Shown one piece after another: positions 44,653-56,499 of a stretch of 64,000 bases of DNA. Under the pieces are notes generated by a model. It saw only the letters and a program-made list of their open reading frames with translations. It was not told where the DNA came from and did not search any database. The stretch is taken from the NCBI GenBank assembly GCA_029721435.1, contig CM056580.1, positions 30,042,867 to 30,106,866 on the forward strand, in the 5' to 3' direction. Position numbers and translations under genes: made by a program. Each line of letters starts with the position of its first letter. The first letter of the stretch is position 1. Source of the stretch: Gymnothorax reevesii. Taxonomy: Eukaryota > Chordata > Actinopteri > Anguilliformes > Muraenidae.

Positions 44653-46181
44653 CAGCCATGAGAAAAAGAAAGTACACCCTCTTTCAGTTCTAAAGTTTTA
44701 CATATCAGGACATTTTAAAAAAATCAGCCGGTCCTTATCAAGTCCTAAAATGAGCTAAATCTCACCCCAGGTGTGAAACACACAACAGCCAAAATGCTGA
44801 GGTCATCTGTGAAAAACTAAGTACACCCCATGATTCAGTAGCTTGTAGAGCAGCAATAACTTGAACTAATCATTTTCTTTATGATGTTTTCTGTCTCTCG
44901 CATCATGGTGAAGGGATTCTGGCCCCCTCCTCTTCACAACATTGCTTCAGTTCATTGATGTTTGAGGGAATTTGTTTATGCACAGCCCTCTTAAGGTCCT
45001 ACCACAGTATTTCAATCAGATTGAGGTCTAGACTTTGACTTGACCATTGTAACACCTTGATCTTTTTCTTTGCCATTCTGTCATAGATTTGCTGGTGTAC
45101 TTGGGATCATTCTCCTGTTTTGTGTCCCGATTACGGCCAAGCTTTAGCTGTTTTACAGATGGTTTTGCATTGGACTCTAAAATACTTTGGTACACAGAGG
45201 AGTTCATGGTCAAGTCAGTAACGGCGAGGTGCAGTTCAGTGGCTGCAAAACAAGCCCAAATCATTACCCCTCTCCCACCATGCCTGACAGTTGGTATGAG
45301 GTGTTTGTGTTGATATGCTGCGTTTGGTTTGCGCCAAACATAATGCAGTGTATTATGGCCAAACAATTCCTCTTTGGTCTTGTCTGTCCATAGGATATTG
45401 TTTCTGTGGGCTGATTGTTCATTCAGATGCAACTTTTTGGAGAGAAGAGGTTTCTCCTGGCAATCCTTTCAAACAAGCCATGCTTGCGCAGTTTTTTTTT
45501 TTCTTTAATAGCACTGTCATGAACTTTAATAATTAATGTGCTAACTGAGGTCTGCAGAGTCTTTAATGTAGTTCTTGGGTTTTGTGCAATTTCTCTGAGC
45601 ATTGCATGTTCAACCTTGGGGTAAATTTGCTGGAACGTCCACTCCTAGGAAGATTAGAAACTGCCTTGAATGTGTTCCGCTTGTGTGTAATCTTCCTCTC
45701 TGTAGAATGATGAACTCCAAATAGTTTGCAAGTGGCCTTATACCCCTTTCCAGATTGATGGGCAGCTACAATTGCTTCTCCAAGATGATTGCTGATGTTT
45801 TTCCCTCTTGGCATCGTGTTAACATGCACCTAATTGCCCCAGACTAGCAGACTGCCGAAACTTTAGCTTTTATAGAGGTGGTGACTCTTGCGGATGATCA
45901 ATTAATCAAGTGCATTTGAACAGCAACACCTGGCTGCTAATTACCCCCTTAATTCCTTCGGAAGCAGTAAGGGTGTAGTTAGTTTTTCCACACATGGCTT
46001 CTGTATTTTGGCTGAATCTTTGTAAAATAAATAATGGCTCGGTGGAATGTGTTGTTTTGCACCTGAGGTCAGATTTTCTTTAATTTTAGGACCTGATTAG
46101 GAGCTGATATTTTTGTGTGTGTGTCCTGTTACATAAAACCATAGAACTGAAAGAGGGTGTACTATCTTTGGCTCATGACTG
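44653..46181 (-). mobile_element. Tc1-like transposon, family C
   Basis: A 1,529 bp element with a left TA (44651-44652). Termini CAGCCATGAGAAAAAGAAAG and (complement of the right end) CAGTCATGAGCCAAAGATAG, continuing into a shared GTACACCCTCTTTCAGTTCT block. The right TA has become TG. Families A, B and C differ in both termini and transposase, so they are separate Tc1 lineages. Confidence 0.9.
44815..45814 (-). pseudogene. Tc1-like transposase, family C, degraded
   Basis: Starts MPRGKNISNHLGEAIVAAHQ at 45814, followed by an HTH (YKATCKLFGVHHSTERKI) and a GRSSKFTPR basic hinge. A break near 45563 shifts frame; the catalytic half reads from 45432 (WTDKTKEELFGHN, then VMIWACFAA). The second catalytic position, normally FQQDNDPKHTS, reads KQENDPKYTS, so the expected Asp is Glu. 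A frameshift follows at about 45050, yet the downstream SQSLDLNLIEILW with the catalytic Glu is still readable in the other frame. The end is about 44815. Confidence 0.87.
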
Positions 46182-46876
46182 TGCATGCATGTATAGCATG
46201 ACCCTGGTCTTGCTCTGGTGAATATCACCCACGAGAGCTGTCAGGATAGAGCTCCCTTGATTGTACCATCATGCCACATGTTAAAGAGGTGACAATGGCC
46301 ATTACTGTTTGTATCTTTCTGAATTTCTCCAAGATACAAGAGAGCAGCACGTAGGCTGGGGTCAGCCAAGGGACAGAGGATGGAGAGAGATGTAGGATGA
46401 GATAGCAGAAAATAGATGTAACATGGACAAGAACTGTGTAACTGGGATTATCCATTCAGTGATTTCAACATTACCATGCATAAGGAAGAACAAAGGTAAT
46501 AAAACACAAAATCATAGGAAAAGTTGTTATTTATTATCCCTGTTTGGCCGATACTGTTGGCGCTATCAGTGAAGGTCCTTTTGAATGAAGGAGAAGGGGG
46601 TGAGTGTCAACATTTGGGTTCGTGGGTGGCCGTGAAGGAGGAAGCCGACTGTACCCCCATCCAAATCAGATGGGAAAAACATCCAATGTCTGGATTGGCT
46701 CCCACTTCGTGATGTACTGCACATTTATGAGTTTACAGTGAGAGCCTCCCTCTCAAAATTTGTGCTGTGTTTCCGATGTCAACACACGGAAACCTCATTT
46801 CAACAGTTATTGTTCTCTGACAACACAGTGACTCGCAAAAGCTAAATTTTGGTCAAAATTAAAATGTGCTGCGTGA
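46182..46876. other. unique spacer
   Basis: Unique sequence, no feature recognised. Confidence 0.4.
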
Positions 46877-47005
46877 AACTGCTTTCGCGCCGGACGCGAA
46901 ACGAATTTATCTCACGCGTTTCGCGTATATTCACCTCTTTGCATTGACTTTGAATGTAATCTGTCATGCAAAAAAGTTGTTTCGCGCCCGGTGTGAAAGC
47001 AGCTT
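46877..47005. mobile_element. GC-rich hairpin MITE
   Basis: Arms ACTGCTTTCGCGCCGGACG and CGCCCGGTGTGAAAGCAGC are inverted repeats; the interior carries TGCATTGACTTTGAATGTAA on the same pattern as 43026-43155 and the left end of 30038-30811. About 130 bp, no coding capacity. Confidence 0.82.
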
Positions 47006-47830
47006 TAGAGAAGCCATTTCTTCCCTTTCTGCTCCTCTCAGAGTGTCATTAGTGTTTAATTAAGCAGGATATTATTCCAAAAACAAATTCTCATGAAAAT
47101 GGTTAATTGGGTGAATTTAGCTCTAAATCAGCACATGCTCCTGAAAACAGGAGAGGCAGCATATTTTTATTTTGAGTGGACTGACTGAGCAGAGAACTGC
47201 ACAATCATAACATGATTGCTATTATGTCATTTGAATGACATCTACAGTGATATGAGAGTGGAGGCCCGGGCCTGGAGGCCTGGGCAGCAGTTGTCCTCAT
47301 CTTGACACATTATCAGGGCTTCTTTAAATTGCCTTTCCATTCCCTTCAACATGCTTAATAACAGCTCTCCTGTAATCTGAAAAAAAAACAATAGAAACTT
47401 CATCTAGACAGTTAAAATAACACTAATAGCGAATGTTTTAAGATTTTCACCATTCTTAATTACTGCAAAAGAGGGTCAAACTCACTTTCTCCCAAAAGTG
47501 ACAGTCGTACTAGGTTTTTCCAAATCACAGGAGAGCTGTGCCGTCCCGCAATATTGATATTGCTGTTTCGTGGTGACCATTCTTGGGTTCATTTACCTCT
47601 CATGGTTGTGCTCTAGTTGACGATAGCGGCCTGCTTCAAGTCTGCTACATGACGGAGAGAGTGTCACCCCTTTCAGTCAGTTAACTCTTCTCCCCCTAGA
47701 CGCCACCCTCCCTTTCCCCATAATGACTACAAATGACGTTCCTGGCCATAACAATGAAGACGATGTTTTACGCCTTGGGAATACCCCAGTTTTCATTAAT
47801 TGAGGAGGCTAGGGAAAAGGTTCATTGATA
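47006..47830. promoter_or_regulatory. candidate conserved non-coding elements
   Basis: Two unique blocks: 47050-47400 (TTTAATTAAGCAGG, GGTTAATTGGGTG, TCATTTGAATGACATC, CTTAATAACAGC) and 47600-47830 (CCATAATGACTACAAATG, CATTAATTGAGGAGG). Dense TAATT cores in non-repetitive sequence. No coding signal. Confidence 0.38.
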
Positions 47831-47832
47831 TA

Positions 47833-48673
47833 GGGGCATTCCATGGTATTTCAGACATTGCTCCAGAGATTTTTTTCTCTGAATTTTCATGAAATACCTG
47901 GTGGATATGTAAGTTGACATTCAGAAGTTTTTGAAAAATGTACTTTTGGCTTCATGGATCGTTGCACTCATAGCAAGTATGTACCACTGTCGATTTCATG
48001 ACTTGCTTGGCATCCACATATGGAATTTTTTTTTAAATTTACATTTTTCAAGTTAGTCATGGCATTGGCATTGGACTTAGATTCATGCATTTACGTTTTA
48101 TAACAATTTTGTACATGGTTTAATTTGAAATTAAAATGACATATTTCGGATTTAAAGATATATAGCTGTCTTTCTCACAAAACAGATGTTTTTAATATTC
48201 CCTCAATACAATTTTTAGTGGTAATTAGCTGATATTTATAGATAGTGACAAAAGTGTCCTGTCCATAACATTTTGCCCTGTCCTGTTCGTAACGCACATT
48301 GACACGCCTGTCGAATTGATCTGTTCATACATATATTTTTTTAAATTCCTGAATGATATTCTTTTGATATAAGGGTACATCACTGTATGGCCGAGTTTGA
48401 AGAATATCACCTAAATGAAGACAACTTTTGATTTAATCACTTTACATAAAAACCCATGTCACAATCTGTCCTGTCCGTAACAGATTTTCTATTATGCAAT
48501 TAAGTGCATTAATTACCATCGATGACATTCATTTTTATCTCACCTTAAGCACTCCCAGAGTACTTCAAGTTCAGCCATTCAAACTATTCAGAGGACCGAC
48601 ACATGAGTAGCTACAATGGAATTAGCTCTCTAAATGTTCTGTCCGTTACAAAATGAATACCACGGAATGCCCG
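47833..48673. mobile_element. unclassified DNA transposon, TATA target duplication
   Basis: Inverted ends GGGGCATTCCATGGTATTTC and (complement of the right end) CGGGCATTCCGTGGTATTCA, flanked by TATA at 47829-47832 and 48674-48677. Length 841 bp, AT-rich, no transposase frame. The right half has four degenerate copies of CCTGTCCGTAACA (about 48258, 48283, 48466 and 48638), which look like subterminal binding sites. A terminus GGGCATTCC with an AT-only target is not one I can assign to a superfamily. Confidence 0.75.
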
Positions 48674-48677
48674 TATA

Positions 48678-49330
48678 CATATGGGTATCATATGTAGTCA
48701 TTATGGGGAAACGAGTTAAAAAAAGGAGCTTGTCGCGTTTACATTTGTTCAGCAACTCCTCTCTTTGAAGGAATGTGAGATGCAGCGTAATGGAATACTG
48801 TGCTGTGTCATTCCCCTACCCCGTTCTTTGGACTGTTTTTTTTTTTAAATGTTTCACCGCTCATTTAGGGTGGGGGTGTGAGGATGGGGAAACATCTTTT
48901 AGCAGTTACGTGGGATTTCATCGTGGGAGAATTCCTCTTAAAATGGTGGTAGGAGGGGCAGCGGCTGTCAGTGTCGGAGAGTAAGATTGTTTTATTTTCT
49001 TCTCACCAGTGTCTCGGGTGCAATTAAGCGGGCCCCCATGACAGAAACCAGGGCTGCTCTTCTGTTTAGCTGTGATTTACACAGTGCCAAGTGGCTCATC
49101 AATACACAAGCAATGGCCCCTGCTTCCTGGTCACGTGACATATTTCAGCCTATTGACAGTGAGGGTCTTTCCCCAAACAGCCAGTGCTCAGACAATATTT
49201 AGATAACTCTGCCTCCCCTCATTCATTGTCTCGATGTCCCATTGACTTTCCCATAACATACGGCCAACTTCAAATGCGCGGTTCAGAAGTGTTTTTATTC
49301 AAGTTTGATCTGGACCAGTTTCACAGCATA
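48678..49330. promoter_or_regulatory. candidate conserved non-coding element
   Basis: Unique balanced sequence with GGTGCAATTAAGCGGGCC (about 49017), TGTGATTTACACAG (about 49070) and CTGGTCACGTGACAT (about 49127; CACGTG E-box within TCACGTGA). A T run lies at 48837-48846. Composition-based inference. Confidence 0.33.
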
Positions 49331-49739
49331 GCCCCTCAGAGAGATTATTTGCAGCCGTCATGTAAGACAAATGTGCTTTTAAATCTGTTCCAACACACAA
49401 AAAAAAAGAATCCTTGTGGGCTGCAAACACAAAGCATAACTACTGTATCTGACACTAATAGTGAACTTGGAACCTGCTGGTAAATTCTTAATTTTTTTTC
49501 CCCTTTTTTTGTCTCTTAAGGAAATTTCTCAGATATTGTATTCTGAGAAGGTTTTTTTTCTCTGTTTATAGAGGGGGGAGGGGTAAAGGGTGTGCAGTCA
49601 GATGCACGCCGAAGGATTTGTTCATGTTTTGATGTTTTGAGGTTCACCTCTCTGACCTTCCCTCTCGCCTGATACATTATTATGTCGCTCATATTAAGCG
49701 CATGAGTCTGACTGTGGCTTTCTGAAGGGGAACTTGTGT
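49331..49739. other. unique spacer
   Basis: Unique sequence with T runs; no element. Confidence 0.35.
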
Positions 49740-50570
49740 TGTGTTTTCAGCCAACCCGTTCAGTCACTATTTCCAGAGAAAGGATAAGCGCGCTAATGGA
49801 GGGGAATGAGAGCGAGTAGCGCCGGCGGTATTTTCCGCTGTAAGTACGCGGGTGAGCGAGAGAAGCGGCGCATCTTCAGACCTTATTTAAGGCGTGTCCA
49901 GTAAAGGGGAACGCAGATAGAAACATTACGCCGTTTTCAGCACCGCCGCAGTGCACTCAGTTGAATGTTGTGATAATTGAAAAATGTGACCATTTAATCT
50001 CGCGCTGCATTTATTTTTCAGTACTTGTTAGCCTGGAAAACTCCTCCCTTCCTCCTCCCCCCGGCTCCCGCCCTCCTGCCTCCCTCCCTCTCTACCCTTT
50101 CTGGCTTCTTCTTTTTCTTCTTCTTAACCCAGCCATAAGGTTGGAGGTAATGATGAATGACTGGAAGTTGAATCATTATTAAAGGTAGGGGGTGATTAAT
50201 AACAACCATGTGTGTTTTCCTCTGTAGTGTAAATAAAATATATCATTCACCTAATGCGCGAGAGACTGGGGGAGAGTGATTTATTGTGTGTTAAAATGCA
50301 CAGAAAGCCAAAGGCTGAAGCCCCCTTTAGACGCCGAGCGTGACATTGTTTTACCCAGGGTCCTCGCCTGGCGCTGCCTTCTCCAGCTCCCTGAATTATA
50401 TCAGTCTGCGTCACACACCTCTGCGGATTTGCGCGGATTCAGGTGTCCTGTCTGGCAGTTCAGGGGGTGTCTGAGGGCAGTGGGGTATACAGCAGGCTTG
50501 AGAGATTGCTTTTGCGCTTTTACCATGAAAAAGTCAAATAAGTGTCGCATATTCGTTATTGTTAGCTAAT
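49740..50570. promoter_or_regulatory. candidate conserved non-coding elements
   Basis: GC-rich left part (49780-49960: GTAGCGCCGGCGGTATTT, AAGTACGCGGGTGAGC) followed by 50130-50260 with GGTAATGATGAATGACTGG, GAATCATTATTAAAGG and GGTGATTAATAACAACC. TAAT-rich CNE-like block. A pyrimidine-rich tract (50040-50125) lies between. Confidence 0.36.
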
Positions 50571-50929
50571 ATTTAGGTGGAAAAAAGATACGAAAAGTGC
50601 CAATGAAGGTATAATTCTTGTCAGTGGCACATAAAATATACCTCGATCCTTGTGAAAGGGGTTGTTGGTGCCCAAATAAAATGATTGTAACTCTCAGGGT
50701 ATTTTATTTTTTTTTACCTTTATTTCTCAAAGAACAAAAATGTACCTCCTTCCTGCTATAATTTCTGAGTTTGTTTAAGTTTAATATCAATGAATGTGCT
50801 GCCCGCCTTTGTGCTGAACGAACACTGAGCTTATTGCGTACAGCATCCTTTTACAATGTTCGAAATGCTCACTTATCCCATATTTGTGAAAGCCATATGT
50901 GTCTGTATTATTTTGAACTGTGCTATTCT
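50571..50929. other. unique spacer
   Basis: AT-rich unique sequence, no feature. Confidence 0.35.
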
Positions 50930-51560
50930 TTCTTCATGATACATACACATTGTTGGTGTTTGTCGGTAAAAGGGCTGGGTGACCATCACAAGGCTCATTA
51001 GGGAAGCCGGGGCAGTGATGACCCTGCCTCTTCCTGGCTGCAGAGGGGATCACTCGGTCTCCCTGCGTTCGGAGTAGACTGAGGAAGACACATGGCCCGT
51101 GCCAGTACCTCTGGCAGCGCTGCGGCGTAAGGCAGCCAAGATATTGATTAAATTCTGGGGCCCGCTAATTTTTCAACATCACGTCCTGACAGAGTTTCCA
51201 TATTTATAAATGGCAAGATTGCTGCCAGTGCGCCACATCTTATTCCTTCATCAAGCTCAGGTTCCCTTCTAAATATGTAAAATTGGATGGGGGCAATGTT
51301 GCGCTCCATAAATTTGGTCTCATCTTTCTTTTCCCCTCCCATTTATTACCATACAAAGTACAATGTGCACAGTCTGGAGAATGAACAGGCAACAAAAGCT
51401 GCAGCCGCAGCACCAGCAACTATTACGACGACGATAAAATAAACCGGCCATTTAAGGAAATCCACATGTTGAAGTGGAGTAAAAGATTAAGCCTGGTGTT
51501 GCCATGTTTGTGAGCGCACAATATTTATTTTCCTCAGGGCATTTTTCTTTAGTTTTTTCT
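50930..51560. promoter_or_regulatory. candidate conserved non-coding element (strong composition)
   Basis: Unique block; the core 51125-51350 contains GATATTGATTAAATTC, GGCCCGCTAATTTTTC, CCATATTTATAAATGGC and CCTCCCATTTATTACC. CCATATTTATAAATGG is close to an SRF CArG/MEF2-type dyad. No simple repeat, no coding frame. Among the best CNE candidates here. Confidence 0.42.
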
Positions 51561-52779
51561 GCCCACTGTCTTCAGAGGAGGGTTACAGATGAAATCACTG
51601 CAGTAAGAGTGTTGCAGCTCTAAGACATGGGTCTCTGGTCTTGCTCTTAAGGACCATGTATTTTATGGTGCTGAGATCTAGATTTTAAGAGACCTTAACC
51701 AAAAATGTAATATAATGGTGTTTTTGATGTAATGTTTTTAATGCAACATTTTTTTTTCCATTGTAGACACTTGTAATATGCATGAAATAAAAGACGTGAA
51801 AATGAAATTACTTTAGCTGTTTCTCTTATGGGTTTTAGGAAGAAGACCCAAGTTTTAGAGACAGCTACTATACACTATAAACCCAAATAGTTTGGTTTAG
51901 TCAAAAATTTTGTCAAAAAAAATGCATCTAAAAACAATTGTGTGTAGATGGCATTTGGGGAAAAACATGCTGAAATAAATTTATAGTTTAACTTTTTTCA
52001 TTTAAAAAAAAACTTGCGTATTTTACATACAAGAAAAATATGGAAAAATATGAAGCTTTTCTTAGTCTAAACAACAAATCATTGGTCAAAAAATGAGCAG
52101 CAATTAAACAAATAGATAAAGTAACTCAGTGCAAGGTAGCTTTGCTCTAAGGCAGCTTTAAGTGTTTAGGTGTTTGCAAACAGATTTTTACAGAAATACA
52201 GGTTTGGGAAAAAACACTTCATCATCTTTTTATTTGTGGGAATCAAGCCTTTCTGCAATATTGTCCTGTACTTCGTAGTTTTAATTGACTTTTCGCCATG
52301 TAGCAGCGTCCAGCTTTTCCCTAAACTGTTCATTGCAGCCAAAGCTAAGCATCAAATGGTGGCGCAGAAGGTCTTTGGAGTGTATGATCATAAACCTTGC
52401 TATTTTTCTGCAAGATTTGTTATTAAGACCATTAAATGTTCATATTTTGCCATTTTGGGCTATGTGTGTATACTTCGCGAGTCAATTAATTTACTATTCT
52501 TCTTGTAACATTTATGCTTAGAGTACTCAATACTTTCTTATTGAGCTGACTAGTTCACCGGCTTGATTATGATTCTTATCAATGAGTCATACCATTCATA
52601 TTTACTCTCTATACAATCTGTGTCCTGGTCTCGTGTGATTTTTTATTTTTTATTTTTTTAATTACCTAATGAGAGGTTGGTGTGGACTTGGCTCCCTTGA
52701 TTTCAGGGTGATTTCATGTACAATTTTTTCCAAAATAAATCAACTTTATTCAAATTCTCTTGCTAATAAATATAAATGT
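51561..52779. other. AT-rich unique stretch
   Basis: No gene or element. T/A runs near 51750, 52005 and 52640. Frames of 78-112 codons at 52170-52521 have no domain. Confidence 0.38.
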
Positions 52780-53110
52780 GCCCTTTGAAGCATTGAATGC
52801 TGTCATTTTCCGCCCGCATTTTAGCTGAAATGATCAATGAGATACATTTCTATACATATATTTTCAGGAAAGGTATGGCTTTGGTCATACAGGCATGATA
52901 TTAAAAACAAAGGGGATTAGTGCATATACCTTTCCTCACTTATTATTTATTTCTTTCATTGAGAATGTTGAACAGAAGGGGTTAAACAAGCACACTGCCT
53001 TTGACAGGTGTGCTCTTTCACAAACTTGATGCTGCGGGGATTAATTCCACTGAAGCTGGTTCTCCACAGTCCACTCAAAATATGTAAAAGTTTCAAATGA
53101 TAGATGAATG
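52780..53110. promoter_or_regulatory. candidate conserved non-coding element
   Basis: Unique sequence with TTAGCTGAAATGATCAATG, CCTTTGACAGGTGTGC (TCF/E-box-like) and GGGGATTAATTCCAC (about 53035). Compositional inference. Confidence 0.3.
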
Positions 53111-53459
53111 CAGCACTGCGGGACACATTCACAGAGGTTACATGTTCCAGAACAGTTTATGACTGGAATCATGTTTCAACTGTATTTTCTGTGTACTGTG
53201 TCATGGTTTGGAGCCTTTTTTCTGGCATGCGTCATATGGAATAAAATTTTTTCTCTCATTTGCTTGAATTTCATTTGTCTTGATACCTTAGGTATCTTTT
53301 TTTTTTCTTTTAGATATCTTCATGGAGACCGAAATCATTTGGTGGGGATTCTGTGAGTAATTAGTATGTTTTTTGCCAAGGTCAGTCATGTAGGCCTAAG
53401 ACAGTTAGATGGTAGAAGCATGCAAACATTATGTAATGCTGCAGTGTTTGTGGGTTAAA
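53111..53459. other. unique spacer
   Basis: AT-rich, T run near 53300; no feature. Confidence 0.35.
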
Positions 53460-55470
53460 GTTTTATTTTAAATCAACCCATTTTTTTGTCCTTCCTCCTT
53501 TTGCGCGGTCTCCTTATTCCCGCGTTCACTTGGGGCTCGCCCTGGTTTAGCGTGGAGGTTCTGGCGAGAGGAGGCGTGTAGGCCTTCCCACTGCGCAAGT
53601 CCGCCCAGACAGCCAAAGGGGGAATGAATGACACAGTTACCTCTCAGACGCGTACAGCAGTGTGCCCGTGCTCCTTCCGCTGACACCTTTTTCTTCTTCT
53701 CTTGTGGAAGAGCACGCTGGGGCGAGGAACCTGTTGGATGGCGAGAATCTGGCGTCCCTGGATTACTGTGTAAAGTTAATGTGCCAGCTTTAGGGCTTGA
53801 GCAAACTGCCATTACAGCTGAGCCCCATGTTGAAGCTGGGTTCAGCCCCGGGCTCCTCTCTCCACCCCGTTTACAGCAATATAGCCGTAAGGGGTCGGGG
53901 GAGGGGTGCTACCTGGGATATTAAGTTCAGTCTCTGAAAATTTCTTTAAAAATGTACCAAAGAGGACGTAAGAAGCTTAACCTGGAGTAGTCAATTCACT
54001 GCCGCTCTCCCACTCCTGGAAATGACAAATTATAAATGTAAAACAGTCTGTCTCGGCATTAGAAGTGGAAAAGCGGCTTTTCGGAGAGAGCTGATGAAAA
54101 ACGGTATGGATCTCTTTCGCAACATGCAGGCTGAAAATGCAGCCGGTTTACCCAAACAGGGCTTTGATACTGTAGCAGTGGTTGAGAAAGATTGAGAGAT
54201 GATTGAAGGGAATGGGAATCTGGCAAAGTAAAGCCAGCGCTATTGTGCACAGGAATGCTGGATCAGGCCCCTACTGTCAGTGCTCTACATGCGCTGTAAT
54301 TATTGCGGACTTCTTCTCTTTCAATCCAATATGGATGAAATTTGGGGATTTTTTTCCCCCCTTTTCCCCCCTAACACTTCCCAATCTCCGTGGTAGCGTA
54401 ACACCCTCTACTACTCACTATAGAGGTATATGCATGGTGGGGACATGGTGAGGAACTTATTTTGTGGGTGGGAGGGGCAGAATTAACTACCCAATCCTCA
54501 TTGGACGCGACTACGATAAAAATGGTCCAGGGAACGCTTTGAGCATTTTGACCATGCAGTTTCTGAGTCTCACTGCTTTGTGTGCCGGCTCTCCGTCATC
54601 ACTTACATGAAGCCCTTTGGAAGCGAAAATCTGAACTGGGCAGGAAAAAATACAGGAATAACATAACGTGATATTTTTATGATTTCATGATTTCCCGTCA
54701 GCCTTTTTTTTATCTCAGCGCTAGAAGCGATGGTTGTCCAGACATTTTTAATTGGGATCAGGTGGGATTCTTTCCCTTCAGATAAAGTGATGTTTACTTT
54801 GGTAAACTATCTATCACATTTGTGTTCTGTTCCCCTGTCCAAAAAACTGAAATTTGTTTTTTTTTTTAATCGGCGGTCGACATGAGACGATAAGTACATC
54901 TGTAGACACTCGTTGAAGGAGCTGGCGCTCGCCCCTCCACGTGTGTCGTTTCTCTCCACTTTCATCACCCTTTCAATTGAAGATGGGAAGTATTAACAGC
55001 ATTTCACAGAAATATATTAGCAGCCATGTACACGAAAACAGAAGATGTTTTTTGTCGAGTGGGAGTAGCTCTTGCCAATTTCCACTTTGTAATTTTTTAA
55101 AGGATTAGTTCATTAGGGTTTTACTGCGAGTGTTTGTTTTTTTTTAAGAAAAAAAAAATGTTCATTTTGTTTTCATTCTGTGCGGTGGGGGCGATAATTA
55201 AATCACAAGAACTAAATTCTGTGAAGGAAACAAAGTTTAATGTGAAAAAGGAGGAGGATGTGGGAAAAAAAAGTTGCATGGCGAGAAAGACAGCTGTTAA
55301 TTGGCAGGAATAATGAATTTGCAGTGCTGTTTATGAATCCTACCAAATACGGGGAAAGCGGGCTTCAGGACCAAAGGTACATTACTACCATTTCCAACCC
55401 CAAGCCTGCATTTCTCTTCCTGTTTACTTGGAATGCCTTAATGGCAGAAAAAGGCAGACGAGGCTTTGTT
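53460..55470. promoter_or_regulatory. long unique block, several CNE-like patches
   Basis: Unique, mostly repeat-free. Patches: 53500-53880 (GC-rich, overlapping frames of 98-114 codons without domain), 54040-54320 (TGTAATTATTGCGGAC near 54293), 54700-54790 (AGACATTTTTAATTGGG) and 55180-55330 (GGCGATAATTAAATCAC, GCTGTTAATTGGCAGG). T and A runs at about 54855 and 55140-55158. No supported gene. Confidence 0.33.
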
Positions 55471-56499
55471 TAGACTGCGGGGTGCGTGGGACATGTTTGG
55501 AGGCGGACGGCAGTACGGAGGTTGACCGGCTGCTCCATGGCTGCTCTTTGACAGCCTGGGAAACCGAAAGGTTCCATCTGGCGGGGGGGACGGGGCCGGC
55601 GGACAGTGCCATGTGACCTTTGACACAGATCCGTCTTTTCGACAAACATTTCTGTACAAATATATGGGGTGCGGCTGAACAATGGCACCCCTCATCACCA
55701 CCACAGAAATTACTGGCCAGCAAACTCCTGCCAATCAGGACTTAGCAATCAATAAGAAGTTGGTACAGTTAACAGATCAATAAAAATACCTTTTTTTTAT
55801 TATTTGAAGTAAAATGTACTCGCAGTTGGTCAAAAAGAAGTCTCTATATTTGACATTGTAGGAACATTCAGCTTGTCCTTGTTCAGCTGCCAAAATGCTC
55901 CGTGCATTTTTTTTTTGTTTGCTTTTTGTAATTTACATTATCACAGTAAATCTCCATTTCCTTAATAACAGTATGTGTAGCAGGCAGCAGATGTGGACAT
56001 TACTGTGGATCTCTGAGAAGTGGCTGATGGATTGAGAGGGGTTTGGCAGAGGTGTGTTTGGAAGGTGTCTGTTGGGGGATGGGGGTGTCTCCTTGGGGTT
56101 TCGTTCTGCTGGATTTCAGTCAAAGAGCACAGGCTGGCCTCAGTGCAGTTGCCCCCTATAAACACAACAGCGACTCCAGATCCCATCTCCCTCCTCAGTT
56201 AACCACTAAAAAAATTAAATATCCGAATAAATCTCAAAAAAGAAAAACTAAAAAACTTGAAAACCATTGACCATCAGTTGCCATTCACTGTCCATTTAAT
56301 CACAAAGCATGGACCTTTCTTTCATTCTTTTTTCTTTTCTCTCTCTTCTCTCCTTTTTTCTTGTTTTAAGAGGGGGATGGGTAAGTCTATAAGAGGATTC
56401 AGCCGTGAAAAGACTTTTGTTTTCTTCTTTCTTCTTTCCCCTGACTGTGTGAATGCCTGGGTGCCCCTCACGCGGGATTGCGCTCCACAGACCATCTAG
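55471..56499. other. unique stretch, no feature
   Basis: GC-rich left part (55480-55640) with overlapping frames on four frames that lack domains; AT-rich and T-run-containing right part. No element recognised. Confidence 0.38.

Noticed and set aside
55258..55473. Possible host exon in a unique block
   Set aside because: No flanking splice signals that stand out and no domain; the block looks like non-coding enhancer-type sequence.
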